From assembly GCF_014137975.1 (NCBI RefSeq), contig NZ_JACGWZ010000008.1:124001-188000 (forward strand): 64,000 nucleotides of DNA, written 5' to 3'. A program made the position numbers and the translations under genes. The notes below the pieces were generated by a model. That model worked only from the letters and a program-made list of their open reading frames with translations, ran no database searches and was not told where the DNA came from. Within the stretch, counting starts at the first letter, position 1; each line of letters starts with the position of its first letter. Shown here piece after piece: positions 51,951-60,312 of the stretch. The stretch comes from Halosaccharopolyspora lacisalsi. Lineage in GTDB: Bacteria; Actinomycetota; Actinomycetes; Mycobacteriales; Pseudonocardiaceae.

Positions 51951-52961
51951 ATGGAGGCAGCGGTCGTCGTTGAAAACTTGACCAAGACGTATCGACAGAA
52001 CGCACCACCGGCTGTCGACGACATCAGTTTTGCCGTGAGCCACGGCGAGGTGTTCGGGCTGCTCGGACCCAACGGAGCCGGTAAGACGACCACGATGGGC
52101 GTGCTGACCACGCGCACGCGACCAACCTCCGGAAGCGCCCACGTCGCGGGGGCGTCCACCCTTCGAAACTCCATCCGAGCACGCGAACGGCTCGCCGTGG
52201 TACCGCAGCGCAACAACCTGGACCGGTCGCTGAACGCACGGCAGAACCTCCTCTTCCACGGTGCCTACCACGGCATGCGCAGCGCTGAACGCACTCGGAC
52301 CGCCGACGAACTCCTCCGGCGGATGGGGCTTGAACAACACGCCCGGTTCGGGGTGGAACACCTTTCCGGTGGTCAAGCACAACGGTTGCTGATCGCTCGT
52401 GCGCTGATGCACATCCCCGACGTGCTGATCCTGGACGAACCCTCGACGGGACTCGACCCGCAAGCGCGGCTGTTCGTGCACGAGCACATCGCCGAGCTCA
52501 AGGCCGAAGGGATCGCTGTCATCCTGTGCACGCACGACATGAACGAGGCGGCCAAGGTCTGCGACCGAGTGGGCATCATCGATCACGGCAGACTTCTGCG
52601 GCTGGGGTCACCGGTGGAACTGACCAGGTCCATGCCCGGCCAGGCGACGCTGACAGTCGCGGTCACGCTCCCCGCCGGCAGCGAGGAATCCGTGCGAACC
52701 AGGCTCTCGGAGATACCGTCCGTGCGACGCGTGGAGCGCTTCGCCACCGCGGGCGAAGGCAGTGCTCGTCCCGAGGTCGACGACGCCGAAACCAGCGATG
52801 CGGAGCAGTTCCGGCTCTACACGGACACGGGGGCTGCGACGCTGATCCCGCACGTCGTGTCCGTTCTCGACGAGTTCGAGCACGCGCTGCGCGACATGAG
52901 CGTCGGTCGCACGAGCCTGGAGGACGTCTTCATCCAGCTGACCGGACGAGAGCTACGATGA
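51951..52961 (+). CDS. Drr-type ABC transporter ATP-binding subunit (cluster copy)
   Basis: A 336-residue ATPase from ATG 51951. Walker A is GPNGAGKTT (near residue 38), signature LSGGQAQR, Walker B VLILDEPSTGLD, with the DrrA-type C-terminal extension. It matches the partial protein at 2-697 over its whole visible length, including RQNLLFHGAYHG versus RQNLLFHATYHG and the end TGRELR. Its stop overlaps the permease start (ATGA). Expected role: export of, or resistance to, the cluster product or an intermediate. Confidence 0.93.
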   Translation: MEAAVVVENLTKTYRQNAPPAVDDISFAVSHGEVFGLLGPNGAGKTTTMGVLTTRTRPTSGSAHVAGASTLRNSIRARERLAVVPQRNNLDRSLNARQNLLFHGAYHGMRSAERTRTADELLRRMGLEQHARFGVEHLSGGQAQRLLIARALMHIPDVLILDEPSTGLDPQARLFVHEHIAELKAEGIAVILCTHDMNEAAKVCDRVGIIDHGRLLRLGSPVELTRSMPGQATLTVAVTLPAGSEESVRTRLSEIPSVRRVERFATAGEGSARPEVDDAETSDAEQFRLYTDTGAATLIPHVVSVLDEFEHALRDMSVGRTSLEDVFIQLTGRELR

Positions 52962-53794
52962 TCTCGAACGCGACGCTCATGACGCCGAGACGCCCCGGTA
53001 CGGCCACACCCGAGACACGTTCGGGGACCACCGGCATGTTCTTCGCGGTGCTGTGGCGCGACGTTTTCGTCACCGCGCGGGAACTACCCCCCTACATCGC
53101 GCAGATCGTTCTGCAGCCGTTGTTCATGCTGTTCGTCTTCGGGACGGTGCTCGGCGCGCTCGGTTACACCGACCCGTCCTACGCGCAAATACTGTTCCCC
53201 GGCGTCATCGGCTTGAACGCCTTCATCACCGCACTGCAGAACACCGGCCTTCCCCTGGTCGTCGACCTGTCGGCGACGCGGGAGCTGGAGGACCGGCTGC
53301 TGGCACCGCTGCCGGTGTGGCTGGTCGCCGTCGAGAAAATGACTTTCGGCGCGCTGAAGGGAGTCGTGGCCGCCCTGGTCATGACTCCGATCGGATTCCT
53401 GCTCCTGCCCGCCGTCTCGTGGTCGCTCTCCGGTGTACCGGGTGCGATCGTGCTGGTCCTGCTCGGCGCCTCGGCCGGTTCCGCGGTCGGCCTGGTCATC
53501 GGCACAGCGGTACGTCCCAAACAAATCAACATCGTCTTCACGGTGCTGCTCACTCCGTTGCTGTTCACCGGTTCGGTCCAGTTCACGTGGATGGCACTGG
53601 ACGCGCTCCGCTGGTACCAGATGTTGTGCGCCCTGAATCCACTGACCTACGTCACGGAGGGGTTGCGCTCGCAGCTAATTCCGCACATGTCCCAGTCGAT
53701 ACCGCTGTGGATCGATATTACCGTTCTGATCTTCGCTTGTTTCGCATTCGGCTCCATCGGGGTAAGGGGATTCATCCGGCGCGCCTCGGACTAG
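52958..53794 (+). CDS. Drr-type ABC-2 transporter permease (cluster copy)
   Basis: A 278-residue permease from ATG 52958. After a 25-residue hydrophilic N-terminus it aligns throughout with the permease at 694-1464: QPLFMLFVFGTVLGALGYT, LFPGVIGLNAFITALQNTGLP, RELEDRLLAPLP, and a final FIRRASD matching FLRRALD. About six helices. It is the partner of the preceding ATPase. A glycosyltransferase gene follows after 77 bases. Confidence 0.93.
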   Translation: MISNATLMTPRRPGTATPETRSGTTGMFFAVLWRDVFVTARELPPYIAQIVLQPLFMLFVFGTVLGALGYTDPSYAQILFPGVIGLNAFITALQNTGLPLVVDLSATRELEDRLLAPLPVWLVAVEKMTFGALKGVVAALVMTPIGFLLLPAVSWSLSGVPGAIVLVLLGASAGSAVGLVIGTAVRPKQINIVFTVLLTPLLFTGSVQFTWMALDALRWYQMLCALNPLTYVTEGLRSQLIPHMSQSIPLWIDITVLIFACFAFGSIGVRGFIRRASD

Positions 53795-53871
53795 TCCATG
53801 ATCACGTCGAAAGAAGAGAAGATTGCCGACGAAAACCAGTTCCAGGTTTTCCACTTTGATGCAGGTGATGC

Positions 53872-55104
53872 ATGCGTGTCGTGTTCGCGGTTTCCGACTA
53901 CCGACCGCACTACTACCCGATGGTGCCGCTCGGGTGGGCGTTGCAGGCCGCCGGCCACGAAGTCCGGGTGGTATGCGCCCCCAAACAAGCACCATTGATC
54001 GACAGTGCCGGATTGACCCCCGTCCCGCTGCTCGACGACGTCGACCTGCTCAAGATGACCAGGGTGTGGAACCACTGGCAGCAGCGCGAGGGGCTGGCCC
54101 CGGAGGAATTGGAACTTCCGGCGCTCAACCCGATGACGGGTGCCGAACTCGACCGGCTCGAAGACTTCGACTGGGCGGAATTCCCCCGTGACGAGTGGTG
54201 GCCGGGGCCGACCATGGGGCAACGGATCAGGGCGATGGTCGGCTTCGTCGAGCAGTGGCGCCCCGGACTCGTAGTCCACGACCTGCTGTACCTCGACCCC
54301 GTCGTTGCCGCCAGAGACGCCGGTATCCCCTCGATCTGCCACCTTACCGGACCGATCGGAACCACGGAGACGGAATGGGGGCTCGACTTCGTTCCACAGT
54401 GGTTCAGCGAGGAGTTCGACAACCACGAGGTCCCCCGGGACGGGGAAGCACTGATCGACCGTGTCGTGGACATCTGCCCACCGAGTATGTCCCCGCCCAC
54501 GAACGCGCTTCGGCTTCCGATGCGCTACATCCCGTACAACGGTCCCGGATCGATGCCGCTATGGGCTCAGAAGAGATCACACAAGCCGCGCGTGTGCATC
54601 ATGTGGAGCAACACGCTGGTGCACCTGTACGGATCGAAGTCGTTCGTGGTTCCCACGCTCCTGGCGGCCCTGGCCGACCTGGACGTTGAGGTGGTGCTGA
54701 CCATGAACGCCGACGCCCTCTCCCGGCTCGGTCCGATCCCGGCGAACGTGCGGGCGCTGGAGCACTGTCCGGTCCACATCCTGCAGGAAACCACCGACCT
54801 GATGGTGCACAGCGCGGGAGCGGGAGCTCTGCTCACGGCGGCTGCTGCGGGCGTACCACAGTTACTGGTGACCTTCGGAGCCGAATACCGGGCGAACGGT
54901 CGCCGACTCGCCGCAACCGGTGCCGGAGTGCAGCTCGACGGGGTGCGTATCAATGCCGAAACCGTCCGCGAGAGCGCGATCACCTTGCTGGACGATCCGT
55001 CGTACCGCCACCACGCCCAAGCGCTTCGTCGGGAGATGTACGACATGCCGACCCCGGCGGACTCGGTCCGGGGTCTGGAGTCCATTGCCGCCGGGGCCGA
55101 ATGA
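53872..55104 (+). CDS. GT1-family glycosyltransferase, cluster copy 2
   Basis: A 410-residue GT-B enzyme from ATG 53872, preceded by AGGTGA. The N-terminus VVFAVSDYRPHYYPMVPLGWAL is typical of aglycone transferases. The C-terminal donor region reads VHSAGAGALLTAAAAGVPQLL, where the usual HHGGAGT has become HSAGAGA, so the nucleotide-sugar contact is altered. It is only distantly related to the transferase at 32971. It probably attaches the deoxysugar whose 3-dehydrase is encoded immediately downstream. Confidence 0.87.
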   Translation: MRVVFAVSDYRPHYYPMVPLGWALQAAGHEVRVVCAPKQAPLIDSAGLTPVPLLDDVDLLKMTRVWNHWQQREGLAPEELELPALNPMTGAELDRLEDFDWAEFPRDEWWPGPTMGQRIRAMVGFVEQWRPGLVVHDLLYLDPVVAARDAGIPSICHLTGPIGTTETEWGLDFVPQWFSEEFDNHEVPRDGEALIDRVVDICPPSMSPPTNALRLPMRYIPYNGPGSMPLWAQKRSHKPRVCIMWSNTLVHLYGSKSFVVPTLLAALADLDVEVVLTMNADALSRLGPIPANVRALEHCPVHILQETTDLMVHSAGAGALLTAAAAGVPQLLVTFGAEYRANGRRLAATGAGVQLDGVRINAETVRESAITLLDDPSYRHHAQALRREMYDMPTPADSVRGLESIAAGAE

Positions 55105-55139
55105 GACATGCCCCGACGGGCAGATCCGAAGGGTCGTCG

Positions 55140-56447
55140 ATGAGTGAACAAGAACGTACGAATCTGCTGCGGGATGTGGCCGCCTACCACCGGAGCCAGG
55201 AGGCACCGACGGAGTTCGTACCCGGTGAGACTCCGGTGCTGTCCTCCGGAGCCGTGCTGGACGAAGCGGACCGCGTCGCACTGGCCGGTGCCGCCATCGA
55301 TCTGCGCATCGCGGCGGGTACGCACGCACAGCACTTCGAGTCGGAGTTCGCACGGACCGTGGGGCGTCGCAAGGCACTACTGACCAATTCGGGTTCCTCA
55401 GCGAACCTGCTGGCCATCTCCGCCCTGACCTCGCCCAGAATGGGGGACGGGCAGCTGCGTCCCGGTGACGAGGTCATCACCGCGGCGGCCGGTTTTCCCA
55501 CAACCGTGAACCCGGTGCTGCAAAACGGGTTGGTTCCGGTGTTCGTGGACATCGAACTGGGCACGTACAACACCACGGCTGAGCGGGTCGCCGCGGCGAT
55601 CGGCCCACGCACCAAGGCGATCGCCCTCGCACATACGCTGGGCAACCCCTACGAGGCCACCGAGATCGCGAAGGTAGCGAACGACAACGGCCTGTTCCTG
55701 ATCGAGGACAACTGCGACGCCCTCGGCTCGACGTATCGCGGCAGGAACACCGGAACTTTCGGCGACGCCTCCACGGTCAGTTTCTACCCGGCCCACCACA
55801 TCACCACGGGTGAAGGTGGTTGCGTGCTGTCCAGCAACATGGTCCTGGCCGGCGCCGTCGAGTCGATGCGGGATTGGGGAAGGGACTGCTGGTGCAAGCC
55901 CGGGGAGGACAACCGCTGCACCCGGCGGTTCGACTACCAGCTCGGCGAACTCCCCCGTGGCTACGACCACAAGTACACCTATTCGCACATCGGGTACAAC
56001 CTTAAGACCACCGATCTACAAGCGGCTTTGGGGAGAAGTCAGCTGCAGAAGCTTCCCGAATTCGGCAAGGCGCGCAGGGAAAACTGGAACAGGTTGTCCG
56101 AACGCCTGGACGGAGTTCCGGGACTGATGCTTCCGCGCGCCACCCCGCACAGCGACCCGAGCTGGTTCGGATTCGCCATCACCGTGCTTCCCGAAGCCAA
56201 TTTCACGCGCCGGGACATGCTTCGGTTCCTGGAGGACAGGAAAATCGCCACGAGGCAACTGTTCGCCGGAAACATCACCCGACACCCGGCATACACCGAG
56301 TCCCGGTACAGAGTGTCGGAGACACTCACGAACAGCGACATCGTGACCGAAAGGTCCTTCTGGCTGGGAGTGTACCCGGGACTTTCACCCGAGGCGATCG
56401 ACTACGTCGCGGACACGATTCGTGAATATGTGGCTCTCGCGCGATGA
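55140..56447 (+). CDS. NDP-4-keto-6-deoxyhexose 3-dehydrase (E1/RfbH/SpnQ type)
   Basis: A 435-residue DegT-fold enzyme from ATG 55140. The PLP lysine of ordinary sugar aminotransferases is replaced by His220 (FYPAHHITTGEGG), the hallmark of PMP-dependent E1. A [2Fe-2S] site with spacing C-X57-C-X-C-X7-C is present (Cys192, 250, 252, 260), exactly as in E1. It removes the C3 hydroxyl of a nucleotide 4-keto-6-deoxyhexose using electrons from a reductase not encoded here. The product should be a 3-deoxysugar (for example a 3,6-dideoxy- or 2,3,6-trideoxyhexose). The remaining sugar pathway genes are not in the window. Confidence 0.93.
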   Translation: MSEQERTNLLRDVAAYHRSQEAPTEFVPGETPVLSSGAVLDEADRVALAGAAIDLRIAAGTHAQHFESEFARTVGRRKALLTNSGSSANLLAISALTSPRMGDGQLRPGDEVITAAAGFPTTVNPVLQNGLVPVFVDIELGTYNTTAERVAAAIGPRTKAIALAHTLGNPYEATEIAKVANDNGLFLIEDNCDALGSTYRGRNTGTFGDASTVSFYPAHHITTGEGGCVLSSNMVLAGAVESMRDWGRDCWCKPGEDNRCTRRFDYQLGELPRGYDHKYTYSHIGYNLKTTDLQAALGRSQLQKLPEFGKARRENWNRLSERLDGVPGLMLPRATPHSDPSWFGFAITVLPEANFTRRDMLRFLEDRKIATRQLFAGNITRHPAYTESRYRVSETLTNSDIVTERSFWLGVYPGLSPEAIDYVADTIREYVALAR

Positions 56448-56479
56448 CCTGGCCGGGAAAAGCCCCGGAGGAGGCTGGA

Positions 56480-58939
56480 ATGCGAATGCGGTACGTCCGA
56501 GGGTTGGACGACCCCGAGGTGCTCGATCCCGCGATCGGTGGAGCGAAAGCGGCCGCGCTGGCTGAACTGCGTACCGCCGGGTTCCGGGTACCGGAGGGAT
56601 ACGTGCTCACCACCGCGGTGTTCGACCACGCGGGGGGAGCGGACCGCGGACCGGAGAGGTTCGCGGCCGGGAATCTGCCTCGGGAGGTCCACGAAGCGGT
56701 GAACGCGCTCGGCACGGAGCTCGGTGATGCCCGGTGGGCCGTGCGCTCCTCGGCGGTGTCGGAGGACCTCGCGGGGCTGTCGTACGCGGGACAATACGAG
56801 TCAGTGCTCGACGTCCGCGGCACGGAGGAGCTGTTCGCGGCGGTGGAGACCTGTTTTTCCTCGGCACTGTCCGATCGGGTCGCCCAGTACGAGAACGCGG
56901 CCGGAACGGACGGTACGACCGGAATGGCCCTGCTGGTCCAACGCATGATCTCGCCGACTGCGGCCGGTGTCGCCTTTTCGATGAATCCGGTGACCGGAGA
57001 CCCGGGGCAGACCCGGATCAATGCCGTACCGGGCCTCGGTGATCGCATGGCAAGCGGCACGGCAACCCCCGAGGAGTGGGTGGTCGACACCACCGGAGCA
57101 ACGATTCTTTCGGGCGACCAAGGCGCCCTGGAAAACGCGAGCGCCGAAATGATATCCGGTGTCGTGCGCCGTGTTTCCGAACATTTCGATTCACCACGCG
57201 ACGTCGAGTGGGCGATCGATGAGACGGGGCCGTGGATCGTTCAGGCACGCCCGATCACGGGACTGCCCGAAAAAACCGCACCCCAGGAGATCCCCTCCGG
57301 GTACTGGCGAAAGGCTCACAACAAAAACCATCCGCTGTCACCGATGCAGGCATCACTTGTGGTCCCTGCCATGAATCGAACTGTCACCAACATGTTCGAC
57401 TTCACGCTGACGCGCGGGGTCGAATTCACCGTGATCGGGGGTTGGCTGTACTCCCGTCACCTTCCCCTCACGGAGAACGACTCGACGGAACAGCGCGTCG
57501 GGAAACTGGTCGAGGCGGTGCGTACCGACAGTGCGACAACGGTGGTCGAGCGCTGTTACGACCAGTGGCTGCCAAATATCGAACGACAACTCCACCAGCT
57601 TCGCGAGGTCGATCCCGCGAAGCTGACGGACGCCGATCTCGTGTCCCATCTCGACACGGTCCACTCCGCTCGCGAGCGCGCGTTGGACATTCACTTCACC
57701 GCCAACGGCGCGCAGATGTTCCTGCTCGGTCAGCTCGGTACGTACTGCGACGAACTGCTGAACTGGGACGCGCACCAGGTGCTGATGCTGCTCGACGGTG
57801 TACCGAGCAAGACGACCGAGCCCGGTGAACAGCTCGCCGAACTCGCCGGGAAAGCTGTGGAGCAGCCGCGACTACGCGAGGTCCTGACCGGATCCGACAC
57901 CGTCGATCTCGAACAGCTCGAGCGGGAGGACGCCGAGTTCGTCGACGAACTCAACGACTTCCTGCTCAACTACGGGCAACGGACCACGTCGTTCGACATC
58001 GACCAACCGACGCTGGCCGAACGACCGAACCTGGTCCTGAGCATGCTCGCCGACCACATCGACGGCCGAGCCGGCATCAGCGGTCGACCGGACACCGCGA
58101 CCGAGGACGATCCCGACCTGGAGGAGCAACTACGACGTCGCGGCACGGCCGACCAGGACCGCGATGCGCTTATGAGCGCGGTCCGACGGGCGCGTTGGGC
58201 ATACCCGGTTCGCGACGACACCGACTTCTTCCGCTACTCGGCCGAGGCGCTGGTACGTTACGCGGTTCTGGAGATCGGATCCCGAATCTCCGCTCGGGGA
58301 GTCGTCGGTCGCAGGGATGACGTTTTCCTGCTCACCCGGCACGAAGCCGTTACCGCCCTCGGCGGTGTCCAGCCAGAACGACAGCTGGTCGAGCAACGTG
58401 CGGCATGGCTGAAGCGCGCAACCGCGCACCCGCCGTTCGACAGTTACGGAACACCTCCCGACACGGGTGGCGGCCACAGTCCGACCATGCACGGCCTGCC
58501 CTCGGAGGTCCGACAGGCGGTCGGTGGCGCGACGTGGGCCTGGATGGCGTTCTCTCCGGGAGATTCCGGTGGGCTGTCCGAGACGACCCTGGTCGGCGTC
58601 GGCGCCTCTCGGGGGCGCTACACCGGAGCGGTCCGAGTCGTCACCGACGAATCGGAATTCGACCGGCTGCGTTCAGGAGAAGTACTCGTGTGCAAGGAGA
58701 CCACCGCGCAGTGGGCACTGTTGTTCGCGAAAGTCGGCGCCCTGGTCACCGATACCGGCGGACTGCTGTCCCATCCCGCGATCGTGGCCAGAGAATATCG
58801 AGTACCGGCCGTCGTGGCCACGGGATCGGCAACCGGGGTGTTGCGGGATGGTCAGCTCGTCACCGTCGACGGCGGTACCGGAGAAGTCCACCTTCTCACC
58901 GACGACGACCCATCGGGAGCAGAGCGGAGCGCCTCATGA
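56480..58939 (+). CDS. PEP-synthase-fold phosphotransferase/condensing enzyme (rifampin phosphotransferase- or PigC/RedH-like)
   Basis: An 819-residue protein from ATG 56480, which has GGAGGAGG upstream; ATG 56444 in the ATGA overlap is an alternative adding 12 residues. The N-terminal ATP-grasp domain (about 10-300) has GGAKAAALAELRTAGFRVPEG, VRSSAVSEDLAGLSYAGQYE and VAFSMNPVTGDPGQ. A long middle domain binds the unknown substrate. The C-terminal swivelling His domain carries His765 in DTGGLLSHPAIVAREY. This is the three-domain plan of rifampin phosphotransferase and of the prodiginine ligases PigC/RedH. Either self-resistance or a biosynthetic phosphorylation/ligation is possible. Confidence 0.87.
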   Translation: MRMRYVRGLDDPEVLDPAIGGAKAAALAELRTAGFRVPEGYVLTTAVFDHAGGADRGPERFAAGNLPREVHEAVNALGTELGDARWAVRSSAVSEDLAGLSYAGQYESVLDVRGTEELFAAVETCFSSALSDRVAQYENAAGTDGTTGMALLVQRMISPTAAGVAFSMNPVTGDPGQTRINAVPGLGDRMASGTATPEEWVVDTTGATILSGDQGALENASAEMISGVVRRVSEHFDSPRDVEWAIDETGPWIVQARPITGLPEKTAPQEIPSGYWRKAHNKNHPLSPMQASLVVPAMNRTVTNMFDFTLTRGVEFTVIGGWLYSRHLPLTENDSTEQRVGKLVEAVRTDSATTVVERCYDQWLPNIERQLHQLREVDPAKLTDADLVSHLDTVHSARERALDIHFTANGAQMFLLGQLGTYCDELLNWDAHQVLMLLDGVPSKTTEPGEQLAELAGKAVEQPRLREVLTGSDTVDLEQLEREDAEFVDELNDFLLNYGQRTTSFDIDQPTLAERPNLVLSMLADHIDGRAGISGRPDTATEDDPDLEEQLRRRGTADQDRDALMSAVRRARWAYPVRDDTDFFRYSAEALVRYAVLEIGSRISARGVVGRRDDVFLLTRHEAVTALGGVQPERQLVEQRAAWLKRATAHPPFDSYGTPPDTGGGHSPTMHGLPSEVRQAVGGATWAWMAFSPGDSGGLSETTLVGVGASRGRYTGAVRVVTDESEFDRLRSGEVLVCKETTAQWALLFAKVGALVTDTGGLLSHPAIVAREYRVPAVVATGSATGVLRDGQLVTVDGGTGEVHLLTDDDPSGAERSAS

Positions 58940-60126
58940 CACCGCCCCACGGCAACGGTTTCGTTCATCCGTTCGCACCCTCGGCGCGAACGAATCCGTA
59001 TCCCGGCTACCGGTGGCTGCAGCAGAACTCACCGGTTCACTACGACCGGAAAACGTCGATGTGGTTACTCACCAGGCATGCCGACTGCGCGCGGGCGCTG
59101 CGTGAAGCGCGCTTGTCCGCGGAACTGGGGCAGCGCCAGCGGCTGCGGGACGACGAACTGCCCGTGTCGATGCTGACCACCGATCCACCCCGTCATGAAC
59201 AGCTACGCTCCCCGGGCCAGGCGATGCTCGCTCCCGCGGTGCTTCGACAGCACCTACCCGGCATCCACGACGGGCTACAGCGAGTGCTCGACGAGCTCGA
59301 CACCCCGAATACCGTCGATGCCGTCGCCGACATCGGTGAGCGGTTCGCCGAGACCGTGCTGGCGGAGACGCTGTCCATTTCCGCAGCACAGCGCACCATC
59401 TTCACCGACATGGCCCGCCGTGTGTCGCCTTCGCTCAATCCGTTGGCCAGTGGTGCGCAGGCCGAAGGGGCTACCGAGGCCATGCGGGAACTCGACGTCT
59501 TTCTGGACGAGCATCTCGACCGGGTCGTCGAGCACGGAACGGACGGCCCGATCCGACGGTTGGCCCTCGACGAACGTCTCACGCGGCACCAGGTCATCGG
59601 GGTGCTCTCACTGAGCATCGTCGGTGGATTCGAGCCGCTCTCCCATCTGGTGGCCAACGCGCTGGTATGGCTTCTCGGCCGGCCGGCGGAGATCGAGCGG
59701 ATCCGCGACGGCGACGCCCGGTTCGCGCTCGGCGCGGTCGACGAACTGCTGCGGGTGGAATCCCCTGTCCCGTTCACCGCCCGGGTAACTACCGATGACG
59801 TGGTGTTCGGCGACACCGTCATTCCCGCCGACCAGCGAGTGTTGATCATGATAGGTGCCGCGAACCGCGATCCGGAGGTTTTCGAACAGCCCGACGGCCT
59901 ACTCCTCGCGCGCAGCCCCAACCCCTACCTGGCCCTCGGCTCCGGAACGCACTACTGCTTGGGAGCGGGTCTGGTCCGTGAGTGTGGTGCTCTCTTCCTG
60001 CCGGAGCTCTTGCGCCGATATCCGAAGCTGCATGCCGCATCCCCCGAACAACTCGACACACCGCGCTGGCGGGACGCGCTGATCCCGCGCGGGATGCAGG
60101 AGCTCGCGGTGGCAGTACGCGGGTGA
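58936..60126 (+). CDS. Cytochrome P450
   Basis: A 396-residue P450 from ATG 58936 in an ATGA overlap with the preceding gene. Landmarks are the ExxR motif in DELLRVES, the haem loop LALGSGTHYCLGAGL with Cys341 as iron ligand, and the I helix SIVGGFEPLSHLVANA. The usual acid-alcohol pair (Glu/Asp-Thr) reads Glu233-Pro234, so the conserved Thr is absent. Such enzymes often use the substrate for proton delivery or do non-hydroxylating chemistry. No ferredoxin is encoded next to it. It is the last gene of the plus-strand run that starts with the Drr pair. Confidence 0.92.
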   Translation: MTPPHGNGFVHPFAPSARTNPYPGYRWLQQNSPVHYDRKTSMWLLTRHADCARALREARLSAELGQRQRLRDDELPVSMLTTDPPRHEQLRSPGQAMLAPAVLRQHLPGIHDGLQRVLDELDTPNTVDAVADIGERFAETVLAETLSISAAQRTIFTDMARRVSPSLNPLASGAQAEGATEAMRELDVFLDEHLDRVVEHGTDGPIRRLALDERLTRHQVIGVLSLSIVGGFEPLSHLVANALVWLLGRPAEIERIRDGDARFALGAVDELLRVESPVPFTARVTTDDVVFGDTVIPADQRVLIMIGAANRDPEVFEQPDGLLLARSPNPYLALGSGTHYCLGAGLVRECGALFLPELLRRYPKLHAASPEQLDTPRWRDALIPRGMQELAVAVRG

Positions 60127-60312
60127 ACCGGGGGTCACGAGCACGCGACGAGCTGGTGGTCACCTGGTCCGGTCAGCCCACCCCGTTCCTGCCACAAATC
60201 TGATCCCGGCGCCGCTCCGGGTGGCGTCACCGTCGGGACACTGCTAGGGAAAGGGTGATCAGGCAGTTCGCCACCACGGCGAGGCTGCACCTCTCTTCGG
60301 CCGAGGGCGGGC

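Noticed and set aside
55140-56447. First read as a DegT-type sugar aminotransferase
   Set aside because: The PLP lysine is His220 and the E1 iron-sulfur cysteine spacing is complete, which identifies a 3-dehydrase instead.
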